DNA from: Gambelia wislizenii
Taxonomy: Eukaryota; Chordata; Lepidosauria; Squamata; Crotaphytidae
Assembly (NCBI GenBank): GCA_030847615.1
Contig: JAUMIR010000001.1
Location: 86,229,501-86,293,500, forward strand
Length of the DNA: 64,000 nt
Reading direction: 5' to 3'
The translations under genes were made by a program, and so were the position numbers. The notes beneath the pieces are model-generated. The model saw only the letters and a list, made by a program, of their open reading frames with translations. It was not told the origin of the DNA and did not search any database. Below, in pieces: positions 21,906 through 33,020 of the stretch. Position 1 is the stretch's first letter. Each line of letters opens with the position of its first letter.

Positions 21906-24900
21906 GTAGGTTTATTTTATTTTATTTTACTTTATTTTATTTTATTTTTTGAAGCCAATGTGAAGGCACAATCTGAAACTCTACAACCAAGCTGTGACGT
22001 TATTTTACACACACAGTGTCAAGATCTCCAATCAAATTATTTAAATCTCTGGCAGAGAAACATGAAGGGGGGAGGGCTGTGAATTGCTTCAGATGGAATT
22101 TAAAAAAAAAAATGACAGAGGCAGGTCCTAGGGATGAAACAAGGCATTGCCTTCCTTACTCTTTTAAGTTTTGCCTTGAGCAGGGAGAAGAAAGCCTCTG
22201 GAATTCTGTAATGCTGAGAGAGGCTGTGGAATTGCATAATGAGTGGAAATTCATTATGATGGATATGAAAGAAGACTGTGTCTTTCATGTGAACATTTCA
22301 TATACTAAGGATTAAAATGGATATGATTCAGGATACCTGCATTTGGGTTTTGAACATTTTTTTCACATGAAATCAGCCATAGTAGGGCTCTCATTTCTTC
22401 TCAAACTTCAGCAGTGGCCACATGTGACCCTTTCCATCTTTTTCACACTTGAACAATTTAAATTGCTCTTCCAGACCTGTTATACATTTACTGGAGGAAA
22501 AGTACAGACATAAGTATCTACATTTGCATTTACCATTGTTTTTTGATAAAACACTTGCTCTGCCTGAACATGACCTGATATTCAATCCCTGGCATCTACA
22601 GGTGGGGTTGGGGAAAAATGTATCTGAAACTCTGGAAAATGGCTACCTAAGTAGAAGTAACCTAGTAAAAGTCTTCCTGTACTCTTAGTTGCCTTGGCAG
22701 AGTTAATAGCTTCAGGGAGAGATTTTACATGAAGAAAAAAGAAAAGAGAGCACATGTAAAAGATTCAAAACTCCTGCCTCAATTCTGCTTTATTTGAAAC
22801 TGGAGCTGGCTGTGGATGCTTTAATCTTAAATATAAATAAATTTAGGGATCCAATCACAGATGTCCCACTTCATGACACTTTTTTAAAAGATCTCAGACA
22901 GGGTTAAATGTGTTTCACTTAGTGAAAGCATCTTTGTGAGGCTTTGGACATTCAGAAAAGCAGCAACAAAGACTGCAATATCTTTCTGTTGTAATTCAGT
23001 TGGTCTGGAAGGATCTGCACTACAACATAAACATCTGATACAAAATGTAGGCCTTTTACTCCAACATCATCACTTTTATTTTCTTCTCCTGTATGGTTTT
23101 TTAAAAACATCTTTTGCCTGATGACGAAGCCAGTGGAGTTTGGAAAGCTTGCATTATTTGCAGTATTTTGTGCCATTTTGGTTGGCCAATAAAGGTATTG
23201 CTCTTTTGTGCATTTTGTTTATTTTGCTGTGTGGCCAACACAGCTACCCCTGAGCATACAACCCCTGAACTGTTGATTAAGATAAAATTGTAAGCTGCCA
23301 CGAGTCTCAGTTTTGGTTAAAAGGCAGGGTATAAATAAAAGAGGAAGAATATTTGTAATGCACAGCCATGCTTGCATACAGCTTGATTTATAAGTTGCTG
23401 CTTCCCCTAACTGTGATCTTCTCCTTTATGACACACAGTATCAGAATGAATCAAAGAAAAAATGTTAAACTAAAGATCGCATTGAAATTGGCATGTGAAA
23501 AAAATTACATATTTATGTTCCTGCCTGTCTAATCATGAAGAATATAGTATGGTTCATATTGTCTGTGTACACAACAAAGTATTTAAGAAGTGGGCAGTAT
23601 TCATTTTCAGTTGATCCCTTGATCCCTTTTTAGCTGAAAATAATTGGTCAACGCCTTGCCATGACTCAAGAGGGATTTACTGCAGGAAATAAATCTTGGT
23701 GATTTCCCCATCCATATTAGCAAAAGTGTACAATGCATTTTCCAGTGACCTCTGCTACATTTTTCTTGCTTGAATGGTCTTGTAACAATTGTCAGGCATG
23801 GTAACTAGGATTAAAATGTGGCTATGTTGGTTAATTGACCGTTCAGTTTTGAGGTGAAGCTTCTTAGCTTTATAATTCATTCCATAAGCATCTGCTGTAT
23901 AACCAACAGCCTGAGGGTATACTTGTATTACATTCAAACCCAACTTCAGTCCTGGCCTTTAAGTACCAGTTACAGAGAACTAATGACTTAGAAAAGTTTG
24001 TACAGAGCCCTCCCCTTCTTTAAACACAAATGAAGAAACACAAAGTTGAATCTCTCAGGTATGGTAGAAGATCTGTATGGATAATTGTCTTTATAGGAGA
24101 TTGGCTCACCTTTGACAGAGATGAAAGTGGAAGCATATTTTTTCAAGTTCTAATTTATCTAAACTCACAACCTATTCTCCCATCAAATTTCCTATTTCTG
24201 TTTTTTCCCTCTCCCCATATGCAGTGGGCCAAATCCATAGCCATGACATAAGAGAGTGGATGGGAGATCTTGGGAGTTGTAATCCAAATTATTACTTTTC
24301 CAGGCTCTACAGATTTGTAGGGTTTATCATACACCCCCAATAACATATAATGCAGCAGTGATATGGATCTCATCTTGATCTAGGTCATACTTTATCGGTT
24401 GCCAATCCCCATTCATGCATGGCCCAGAAAGCCTTATGTGTTTATTTACTTTATTTCCTACCTTTCTCCCACTATGAGACCCATAATGGCTTACAATAGC
24501 CTTATAGCTTCCACGCTGTATTAGGGTTGGCCTTGTTAAACAGTTCTTTTAATTCCCACCCCCCAAAGCTATAATCCTGTACTTGAGTTCTTCCAGCTGG
24601 GGGCTTGAGGATTTGGAGGAAGCCTCTGTATCCTGCCTTCAGATGCAGTCAGAAGTGTATCTGAGGCCACTCAAAATTTTTTACTCAGTAGTAAAATCTT
24701 TGAAGGACAGTATGCATTACTGTCGAGGTGTTCACAGTGGTTATATAAAAAGGACTCAGTGCAGAATTTTAAAAAATGCTTCCATTTTTAAATTATGGAC
24801 AACTTTCAATAAAATCAATTATTATTTCTTAGTCATGTTTGTATCAAATTTTCATTATTATTATTATTATACCATCAAAATATATAAATAATACATAATC

Positions 24901-25756
24901 CATACAACCCATTCATTATATCAAAACTCACATCACATCTTCATAGTTACTAAATACTGCCATACTAACAGTACAGTCTAACATAAATGCTATTAACATA
25001 CATACATACATACATACTATCCTCAATCTCTCACCTCAGTCATTCTAAATGACTTCCTATCTAGCTTTCCCATGGTTTTTAAATCTTATAATATTGTATC
25101 TTTTATTACACATGTTGCTGGTAGTTTCATTTATTTAATTATCTATGTTGTCCCTTGTATTTAAATGTTTCCAGTTTTCCATTATGTTCTTTTTCTTACA
25201 ATGTATGTTTTGTTTTGTGTCTATATATATATATATCCTTTCCCTTTTCTGTATCAGTTTTTTTCCCAAGTAGCTCAAGGAATCATATATGGTTCACATA
25301 AATCCCCCTCCCATCCACTTTTAATATTACAACAATCCTGTGAGGTTTCTGCAGTCTGGAAGAAAGTGACTGAGTTGAGGTCAGCTCTATGGCTGAATGC
25401 AAATTTGAACTCCACAGTCCTAGTCTCATTCCACTCAACCAGTGAAGCACAGCCTCTGTACTACCCATTCATGTCAAAATCTTTTGTGAAGCTGGGAGGA
25501 GAGTATTGGATAAAGTGTGTATTTGGATTTATGTTTCTTGCATGAGAGCTGGCAGGTGTAAAAGTTCTACCAATATAATTTTTGCTTGAACACTTGAGTA
25601 AGTGTTGCTGAACAAGTGCTTATGGGGAATATACTTGAAACCAATGACTGATGTAGTTATAATGGAACTGTCAACTGCAAAGGATTGAGTAGTTTAATTT
25701 AGTAAGTGAAATTGGTCTTTACTTGAGGTTTTGTATTTCAAAAATTATATTCACAG
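21906..25756. other. Intron sequence between PCNX2 exons b and c
   Basis: It holds (TTTTA)n at 21910-21948, a possible Penelope-type 3' end at 23095-23280 (GCCTGATGACGAAGCCAGTG, GTTGGCCAATAAAGGTATTG), an L2-type 3' fragment at 24420-24520, (TTA)n near 24855 and (CATA)n near 25000. The rest is unrecognised. Confidence 0.5.
23095..23280 (+). mobile_element. Possible Penelope-like 3' end fragment
   Basis: The 'GATGACGAAGCC... GAAAGCTTGCA... GGCCAATAAAGGTAT... GGCCAACACAGCTACCCC' wording is shared by many vertebrate retroelement tails. I link it to Penelope-like elements with low confidence. Confidence 0.35.
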
Positions 25757-25849
25757 AGGGAGACTTTGAAATCAGATCTCATTGTGTGCTCTGTGGTTGC
25801 CGTGCTATCATTTGCAGTCAGTGCCAGCACTGTTTTCTTGTCATTAGGG
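25757..25849 (+). CDS. PCNX2: PCNX2 exon c (transmembrane segment)
   Basis: A 93-base exon (31 codons, phase 0 at both ends) lies between a TTCACAG acceptor and a GTAGGT donor. It reads RETLKSDLIVCSVVAVLSFA and VSASTVFLSLG. The run from LIVCSVV to VFLSL is strongly hydrophobic and forms a probable transmembrane helix. It joins RFLSLVLF of the next exon with the spacing expected in the family. The ORF in the other frame here is a shadow. Confidence 0.92.
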
Positions 25850-27747
25850 GTAGGTATTATAACTTTTTTCTTTTACTATATTTCCTAAGATATTATCTCT
25901 GTTATTCAAAGTACTGAGAAGTTATAACAGACTGTCATAGAAGAAAAAGCAGTAGAAAAAATACTTGGTTATGAATCATGATAGATGTGTCATGTCACTT
26001 CATACTTACAAGAGTTAAGTCATGAAAATGTAGTAAATCTATTCAATAATACATTATATATTATAATATATTACAATACTCTAAAAGGGCAGTCAATGTG
26101 GGTGCAGGGTGGGGGTGGTAAGGGACCTGAACCTTAAATTGCTCTAACCAGCTACCAGGAGAGTTTGAGCAGAGATAGAATGGGTTACTCAACAAGCAAA
26201 ATTAATGATGGGATAAGTCCAAACTTGCACTGTGAAGATTTGCATTCTGGATATTCCACTTTGTTGATACAACCTATGAATCATAGCCATAGTCTGCATT
26301 TGGACCTAACAGTATAATGTAATATGTAGTATAAAAAATGATACACAGTAATTTGTCATTATGTGACCAGACCTTAGGCTCAGGCACACACACGCCCTCA
26401 TCCCTCCTTCTCCAGGCTGCTAAAGAGGAAGAAACTGAAAGCTTTTTCAGATAATCAAAATTTATCACCGTGGTTTGTCAAAATTGGATTATTTCACTGA
26501 ACACTTCTTAAGATAAAGGACAGGGCAAGATTTGCACATAACACTAAACCACAGTTAATTGAAAATAGAGAAGTTTCAGTCTTGAGAGAAGATCTGAGAA
26601 GCAAGCCCAAGATTTGTTCATGCAATGTTAAGTGTTACTGTTTAACATTATTTCCAAATGAGGCCATTAGATGGCATGCTTATGTGCCAGCACCAGCCAT
26701 GGCCAAGAATGTTTGGTGATGGTGTGGAAAATACTACATGAAGAGGAACATTAACATGGCTAGCTGTTCCATATTGCTGTCAATATGTGGAGCAGCTGCC
26801 ATGCAGTTAAAATTTCAAGTGACTTCTCCAGGAGGCTGTAGTGTGATATTCTGTTCTCATTGGTCTTGCTCTCTGACTTCCATGAATATCTATGGGTTGT
26901 GTGGTTTTTAACTATATTGCCTGAAGCATTCATTCTGCTCCATCCTAATATCAGGCCATAGAAGTTTGTGGTCTCATATGCCAATGGCATTCTGTTCCAA
27001 GACATTTTCTCTTTTTTAATCACCCAGCACAATGGATTCCTTAGGCTGTGGATAATAAAATATTTTGCAGAGGTGGGTGAAATCCTACAGCAACATTTAT
27101 TTTCTTTTACTTTTCTTTTCTTAAAATATCAGTACACACGGTTGATTGAAATATAGAAAATATGTGGCATTAATTTCCTCAGTCCCACATCTGCTCTCCA
27201 CCTAGCACATTTACAAGTGTATATTTGAAAGTTCTTGAATGACAAGGTTTCAGAAAAATTGTAATGTTTTTGATTAAAGGCCAGAATCCTGTATAGCAGT
27301 AACAAATGCATAACATGGAGTTCTGCACTCGTGACTGTTACATATTCACAGTGCCTACATAGCCCCTAAACTAGGAGCTATGTAGGGACTGTAAAAGTCT
27401 CCCAATTCACACTTACCAGGAAGCAGCTGGCTGATGCTCCCACCACCCCCTCCCATGAGCTGTCTCTGGGATAAGCGGAAATTCTGTCAGAGACTCTTTC
27501 TCTGCCTGTTGCAATGGGGATTGCTCATGGGAGGGAGTGGAAACAGCAGCCATCCCCCTTTGATGGCAGTGGATGTTGCCCAGTAAGTGGGGATGGGAGG
27601 GTCAAGATAGAATTCACTGTGTAGGACTAACTGCGTACAGTGTTTATGCATACGTAAAGCCCATACAAGATTCCAATTGTACTTAAAATATTGTTGTAAA
27701 ATGAGATATTGTTTCTTTCTTTCCTCTTTCTTTTCTTTCTAACTCAG
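25850..27747. other. Intron between PCNX2 exons c and d
   Basis: This short, mostly unique AT-rich intron includes a small hairpin at about 27353-27388 (CCTACATAGCCCC with GGAGCTATGTAGG). No transposable element is confidently recognised. Confidence 0.5.
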
Positions 27748-27898
27748 CGATTTCTCAGCCTTGTGCTTTTTGCTTCAGCATGGACAGTGGGATTTGTAAC
27801 ACACTACATACTTCCTCAGCTTCGCAAACATCATCCATGGATGTGGATATCTCACCCTATCCTTAAAAACAAAGAATATCGCCAAAGGGAAGTGAGAG
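27748..27898 (+). CDS. PCNX2: PCNX2 exon d (WMWISHPILKNKEY)
   Basis: The exon starts after AACTCAG (27741-27747) and ends in phase 1 before GTGTGT (27899). It begins RFLSLVLFASAWTVGFVTHY, a membrane helix, followed by ILPQLRKHHPWMWISHPILK and NKEYRQREVR. WMWISHPILKNKEY is the segment that points most clearly to PCNX2. The donor GTGTGT is weaker than the other donors in the gene. A Penelope-like retroelement begins about 60 bp downstream of this donor. Confidence 0.94.
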
Positions 27899-27957
27899 GT
27901 GTGTACAAGGTTGGCTACCCATTCCCAAATATTTTGTATGAGACTGCCAATGTGAAG

Positions 27958-29337
27958 TTGAAGGCTTTCACGAACGGCATCCATAGATTTTCCTTGGGGT
28001 TTTTTCTGGGCTGTGTTCTGGAATAGTTTCTTTTTGACGTTTCACCTGCATCCGTGGCTGGCATCTTCAGAAAATGGTTGGGTAGGAGTGTGTGTGGAGT
28101 TTATATGCTGTGAACCCTGTTGGGGTGTATATGTAAATTTGTGTAATTGAGTGGTTAGTTTCTGGGTATAGAAATGCAAGGGTGATTAGTGTCTGTTTGG
28201 CTAATGGTTGCTTGATGGGACATTATCTGCTGGAACTCCCCCTGTCCCTGGGTGGAATTCCTTTGTAAGTGTTGAGTTTTGATTCTATTGTTCTTCAAGA
28301 CTGGAAGCCAGATTTTGTTTACTTTTAGGGTTTTTTCGCTCCTGTTGAAGTTGTCCAGGTGTTTGTGGATTTCAATAGCTTCTCTGTGAATTCTGACATA
28401 ATAGTTGTTGGCCTGGCCCAGAATTTCTGTGTTTTCAAATAGCATTTTGTGTCCAGGTTGGTTTATCACATGTTCTGCTACTGCTGATTTTTCTGGCTGG
28501 CCCAGTCTGCAGTGTCTCTCATGTTCCTTGATTTGTGTTTGCACAGTGCATGTAGTGGTCCCTATGGAAATTTGTTCACAGCTGCATAGTATGCGGTAAA
28601 CTCCTGCAGCTTTGAGAGGGTCTCTTTTATCCTTCACTGAGTGTAGCATTTCTTGGATTTTCTTGGTTGGTCTGTATATTGTTTGGAGGTTGTGTTTCCT
28701 CATCAGTTTCCCTATTCTGTCTGTGACTCCTTTGATGTATGGTAAAAGTACCTTCCCTTTGGATGGCTGTTTTTCTTCTTCATACCTGTGGTTCTTTCTG
28801 GGTCTGGCTGCTCTTGTGATGTCTGATCTGGAGTAACCATTAGTCTGTAGGGCCCAGTTTAGGTGCCTCAGTTCATCCTCCAGGTAGTGTTCGCAGATCC
28901 TTTTTGCATGGTCTACCAATGTTTTTATTGTGCTTTTTTTTTTGTCCTGGGTGATGATTGAAGTTCTTGTGTAGGTATCTATCCGTGTGGGGGGGTTTTC
29001 TGTATACCTTGTGGCCTAACCGTTGGTTTGGTTTGCAGATGACTAGGACATCCAAGAATGGCAGTGTTCCATCCTTCTCTTTTTCCATTGTGAATTGGAT
29101 ATTTGGATGGATGCTGTTCAGGTGGTTCAGAAATGAGACCAAATCTCCTTTTCCATGGTTCCAAATGGTGAAAGTGTCATCCACATATCAGAACCATGTT
29201 GTGGGCTTTTTTGGTGCTATTTCCAGGGCTTGCTTTTCAAAATGCCAGAGGCCTGGGAGGGATGCAATACCATTTCTATTGGCCTGAACGAATATTGTGC
29301 TACAGCAGTGAGTGGTGGATTGCTCCCTTTCTTTACA
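27958..29337 (-). mobile_element. Penelope-like element, 5'-truncated, with GIY-YIG domain
   Basis: On the minus strand the element encodes the end of a reverse transcriptase (FEKQALEIAPKKPTTWF, YVDDTFTIWNHG) and a linker (NSIHPNIQFTMEKEKDGTLP). A 254-residue open stretch then ends in a GIY-YIG endonuclease (GVYRILCSCEQISIGTTTCT, IKEHERHCRLGQPEKSA). The 3' end has the usual GATGCCAGCCACGGATGCAG and GTGAAACGTCAAAAAG wording. The GIY-YIG motif reads GVY...SIG, so Tyr of YIG is replaced. A stop sits just before YVDD, and a frame break separates RT from GIY-YIG. Penelope elements use the two domains for cutting and copying. The 3' end lies about 60 bp past the exon d donor. Confidence 0.9.
28155..28919 (-). 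pseudogene. GIY-YIG endonuclease part of the Penelope-like element
   Basis: A 254-codon open stretch survives with AKRICEHYLEDELRHLNWAL at its start, then PYIKGVTDRIGKLMRKHNLQ and YRPTKKIQEMLHSVKD. It continues GVYRILCSC with the expected Arg-containing helix IKEHERHC and EHVINQPGHK. The length without stops is notable for a dead element and may reflect a fairly young age. It lacks its RT part in frame. Confidence 0.88.
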
Positions 29338-29345
29338 ATCTATAT

Positions 29346-29739
29346 CAGTTGCTCTTAACCTTTTCTTTACCAGGGATCCCCTTTAAATATCTTTTGTTGT
29401 CACGGACCCCCAAGACTTGACTCAAGATTTAAAACAACAACAAGAACAGTAATAATAATATTAATAGTAATAATACAGTTACACCATCCATTAAACCTTC
29501 CCTCAGAGACACTGGATGGGGAAGGAAGACTTTTATCCTGCTTCCTCCTAAGTTTGTGGCTGGAGTGGATTAAATGGCAATGTATAGGCCAAGCCAGCCA
29601 GCCTTTGCCTTGGGTGCTGTCACATGGCCACTCTAATGCAGGCAGGGGGTCGGTCGAGCAGCCTTCAAGCCTTCGCAGATCCCCTGTGAGGACATCACCG
29701 TCGCCCTGGGGTCCCTGGACCACAGGTTAAGAACCACTG
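29346..29739. mobile_element. hAT-type MITE, intact relative of 2902-7085
   Basis: The ends CAGTTGCTCTTAACC and GGTTAAGAACCACTG are inverted repeats. Flanks ATCTATAT (29338-29345) and ATCCATAT (29740-29747) form an 8-bp duplication with one mismatch. In reverse orientation it matches both parts of 2902-7085 and has GTTTAATGGATGGTGTAA uninterrupted, so it shows the pre-insertion state of the LINE target. Confidence 0.88.
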
Positions 29740-29939
29740 ATCCATATTCTCTGTTTATGTCAACCAGTTAATGTGGCTATGTGTAGTTATTCTGTGCTTT
29801 CACATTTCTTCCCTTCTCTGCAATGGTCCATACAACCCTTTTGAATAAGAATAACCACTGACGTTTAATCAGATTTGCCCAGTTTGTTCACATTAGTGAT
29901 TTAGATAATGGAATAGAAGGCATGCAGATTGGGGATTGA

Positions 29940-30125
29940 GGGGGCACGATCAGAATTCAAAATGGCTTTGAAAGATTAGAGAGCTGGGCATAAACTGACA
30001 AAATGAATTTCAACAGGGATAGGTGTAAAGTTACACCTTGGCAGGAAAAAGAAAATTCACCAATATAGGATGAATCGCACCTGGATTGACTGTAGCACAT
30101 GTGAAAAGGATCTATGGCTCTTACA
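29940..30125 (+). mobile_element. CR1 LINE fragment
   Basis: ACAAAATGAATTTCAACAGG, GATAGGTGTAAAGTTACACC and TGTAGCACATGTGAAAAGGA match the part of CR1 also seen at 44650-44780. Confidence 0.65.
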
Positions 30126-30127
30126 GC

Positions 30128-31372
30128 TTGTCTACACTATGAAAAAAAATCCAGCCTCACCTCACTGTTTCTTGGTCCTCAGTGACCCCACAGCAATCCC
30201 ATTTACACCACCCACACATCCATCAGGGTGACTTCAGCATACCTCGTCACACATTTCCTGTGTCTGTTCCACTGTTTTTCCCCTTCCCTATCAACCAATA
30301 GGCATTATTGTTTGCCTGTCAATCTATTTGAACCACTCTGATTGGATGCCTCCTCCATTCAATCCCCTTTCCCCCTTTTTGGTCCAGTGAGGGAGGGAGG
30401 GAATGTTAAATATACACACACACATACGTGCACAAAAGACAGAAAAAATATTTTCTTTATAGCTTATTTATAAAAATATTTAGCCATGAGATCTGATTGG
30501 TTTCTCCACTCACCCCCTTTCATGTGATCACTTTCCCCTCTCACCCCCTTTCATCAGATTGTCTTCTCCACTCACCCCTGCATATATACGGTACATTCTC
30601 TCTGGCTTTTCTTTGCAAATGAAGATTCGGGAAGGACTCATCCCACACTTTCTGCAAGTGCGCTGATGACTGAAAAGGCCAATCCAAGATAAACATGTCC
30701 GGTTGCAGAAAGCACAGCAGAAGGTCTCCTTGGGTGATGATTCCAGGTTGTGATTCTTTCTGTGTTGTCATTTCTCTTCATGACTTGTTCAGCGTGAGCT
30801 CTCAAATAAGGCTGCAGCATTGTGGATAGTGTGTCTCCATTCCTCCTGATGTGAGGCCAGGGCGGACCATTGTTGGTGATCAGTTTGGCCGAGCCTGAGA
30901 TGTTGTTTCAGGGAGTCCTTGTATCGCTTTTTTGGAGCACCCCTCTTATGGCGAGTTAACTGTAGAGTAGTATTTTGGGGAGGCAGTTAAAAATTGTAAA
31001 CATAAGGCTGATTGTGGGGGAATACTTGCTTGCTTAGTAGTGCAGACATACATACTGTACAGTGAAGTAAAAAAAATGGCAAAACATACCACGCTTACTG
31101 GAAGCAACCAGTCCCACCCACCAAAAACTCCTTCTACCCCAGTTCCACACCAATGCCTTTTTGGAATGCCAGCCACAGACAGGATTGCCCAGATTTTGGG
31201 GGAAATCTGGGGTAAAGGGTGAGTTTTTAAAAAGCAGATTAAAGCCCTTTGAAGTGCATTTCCTGCAGATTCCTTGTGAATCCTCCAGAACATCATGTGA
31301 ACTGATCGCAGTGACTATGGGGTTAATATAGATTTTTTTAAAGTAAGTGTAGACCCTTTTAAAGTAAGTGTA
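30128..31372. mobile_element. Possible DNA transposon split by a LINE tail
   Basis: CAGCTTGTCTACACTATG at the left and AAGTGTAGACCTCGGCTG at the right look like inverted ends. The LINE tail at 30595-30985 sits in the middle. AAAGTAAGTGTAGAC occurs twice at the right end (about 31340 and 31358), so the boundary is uncertain. Confidence 0.4.
30595..30985 (-). mobile_element. LINE 3' tail (zinc-finger tail family)
   Basis: Minus-strand match to the end of the LINE at 3116-6954 and to 60430-60975, including GGAGGCATGG-type, GCAGCCTTATTTGAGAGCTC and GTTTATCTTGGATTGGCC wording. It ends near TCTCTCTGGC, a short GA tail on its own strand. It is 5'-truncated. Confidence 0.8.
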
Positions 31373-31489
31373 GACCTCGGCTGTCCTCCCTGAGCTGTAA
31401 TCAGATTTTTAAAAAAACTATTGTATGTTTTAATCTTTTTCTAATCTATATATTTTTAATTTACTGTATGTTTTTAATCTTTTATAATT

Positions 31490-31620
31490 TAATATTATTT
31501 TAAGGGGGGTGGGCTAGGGTACTGGGACTATGGAGTTTTTATATTGTAAGTCACCCCGATTGCGTTGCAGAGGGGCGGGATAGAAATAAAATTTTATTAT
31601 TATTATTATTATTATTAGTG
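31490..31620 (+). mobile_element. L2-type 3' end with (ATT)n
   Basis: GTAAGTCACCCCGATTGCGT, GAGGGGCGGGATAGAAATAA and (ATT)n form the usual tail of L2-type elements and related SINEs. Confidence 0.6.
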
Positions 31621-31639
31621 TCAACAGTGTGATGTGTTG

Positions 31640-32275
31640 GCCTAAAAAGCCAATGCAGTTCTAGGCTACAATATGCCTTACGAGGAACAATTTAGGGTGT
31701 TGGGTATGTTTAGCTTGGAGAAGAAAAGGCTGGGAAGTGACATGGTGTGCGTGTTTTCAAGTTGCTTTTTGATTTGCACGAATTGCATAGTGTTTTCTTA
31801 GGCAAAGAATACTCAAGAGGTGGCTTTGCCAATTCCTTTCTCTGAAATGCAGCTTACAGCACCTGGTATTTGTTGGTGGTCTCCCATCCAAGTACTAACC
31901 AGGGCTGACCCTGCTTAGCTTCCAAAATCGGACAGGATCTGGTGCCTTGACATGACAGCCATCTTTAAATATCTGAAGGGATGTCATATAGAAGATGGAA
32001 TGAGATTGTTTTCTGCTGCTGCAGAGACTAGGCAACAAACCAATGGATTTAAATCACAAGAAAGAAAACTCTACCTAAACATTAAGAAGAACTTTACTGT
32101 AAACGTTGTTCAGCTAGATTGGACGGCCACAGTGGGTGGTGGCCTCTCCTTTGGAGAGCTTTAAAAAGAGGTTTGATGGGCTTCTTTTAGGAATGCTTTA
32201 GTTGTGTATTCCTGCATGGCAGGAAGTTGGACTAGATGACCTTCGTGGCAACTCTATGATTCTTTGATCATTTAA
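31640..32275 (+). mobile_element. CR1 LINE 3' end split by a 5S-derived SINE
   Basis: CR1 wording runs from GCAGTTCTAGGCTAC to GTGACATG, then resumes at ACAGCCATCTTTAAATATCT and runs through AAACTCTACCTAAACATTAA to AACTCTATGATTCTTTGAT. The gap of 203 bases holds the SINE at 31745-31947. Confidence 0.85.
31745..31947 (-). mobile_element. 5S rRNA-derived SINE
   Basis: On the minus strand it starts with a 5S-like head. In plus orientation GGTGGTCTCCCATCCAAGTA, CTAACCAGGGCTGACCCTGC and TTAGCTTCCAAAATCGGACA are the complement of the 5S rRNA internal promoter region. TGACATG flanks both sides (31738-31744 and 31948-31954). The rest (AGGCAAAGAATACTCAAGAG, CAATTCCTTTCTCTGAAATG) is the SINE body. It is not a 5S gene. 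Confidence 0.88.
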
Positions 32276-32324
32276 AAAAAAACAAAAAACAAATCAGACC
32301 CTATCCTGAAAATAGATTTAGTGT

Positions 32325-32520
32325 GGTGTAGTGCTTTGAGTGTTTGACTAGGGCCCTGGGAGAACAGATTTTATACCCCTGCTCAGCCATGGAGACCATA
32401 TGGATGACTTTAGGTAAGTCGCTCTTTCTCTCAGCCTTAGGGGAAGGCAAAGGTAAACCTCTGAATAAATCTTCCCAAGAAAACCCTTAGGATAGCATCG
32501 CAATAAGTCAGATATCACTA
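32325..32520 (+). mobile_element. tRNA-derived SINE
   Basis: GTGTGGTGTAGTGCTTTGAG, CTGCTCAGCCATGGAGACCA and TAAGTCGCTCTTTCTCTCAG match the SINE at 7228-7440. It ends about 30 bases before the GC-rich Tigger-like element. Confidence 0.75.
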
Positions 32521-32549
32521 GAAGAGACATAACAATCCCTGAAAATGTA

Positions 32550-33018
32550 CAGTTGCTCCTCCACATTCGCGAACTCAGCATTCGTGGTTTTGGATATTCA
32601 TGGTTTTGGGAGGGCCCCCCGCCCTCCCAAAACCGCAACACGGGGCCTCCGGAGGCCCCGTGAAGGCCCAGGGAGGGAGGGGGGAGAGCCGGGGAGGCCT
32701 CCACGGGGCCTTCGGAGACCCTCCGGAGGCCCCATGAAGGCCCTGGGAGGGGGGGGAGGGCTCCACGGGGCCTTGCGAGGCCCCGTGAAGGTCCTAGGGG
32801 GAGGGCTGGGGAGGCCTTCATGGGGCCTCGAGAGGGTCTCCTGAGGCCCCGTGAAGGCCTAGGAAGGGACTGGGGAGTCCGGAGAAAGCGACTATGGGGC
32901 CTCCGGAGGCCCCATGGTCGCTTTGGCGGGGGAGGGGGAGCGCAATCATTATTTGCGGATTTTTCACATTCGCGGGGGTCTGGGGAACCTAACCCCCACG
33001 AATGTGAAGCAACGTCTG
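32550..33018 (+). mobile_element. Tigger-like element with GC-rich filler, copy A
   Basis: The left end CAGTTGCTCCTCCACATTCG and the right end CGAATGTGAAGCAACGTCTG are inverted. TA flanks both (32548-32549 and 33019-33020). The interior (about 32640-32930) is GC-rich and made of GGGGCCTCCGGAGGCCCC-type palindromes joined by GTGAAGGCC blocks. It is 469 bp. Copy B at 36648-38307 is the same in inverted orientation but much longer. Confidence 0.8.
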
Positions 33019-33020
33019 TA

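Noticed and set aside
31870..31947. 5S rRNA gene
   Set aside because: Only about 75 bases match, with substitutions, joined to a SINE body and flanked by a target duplication.
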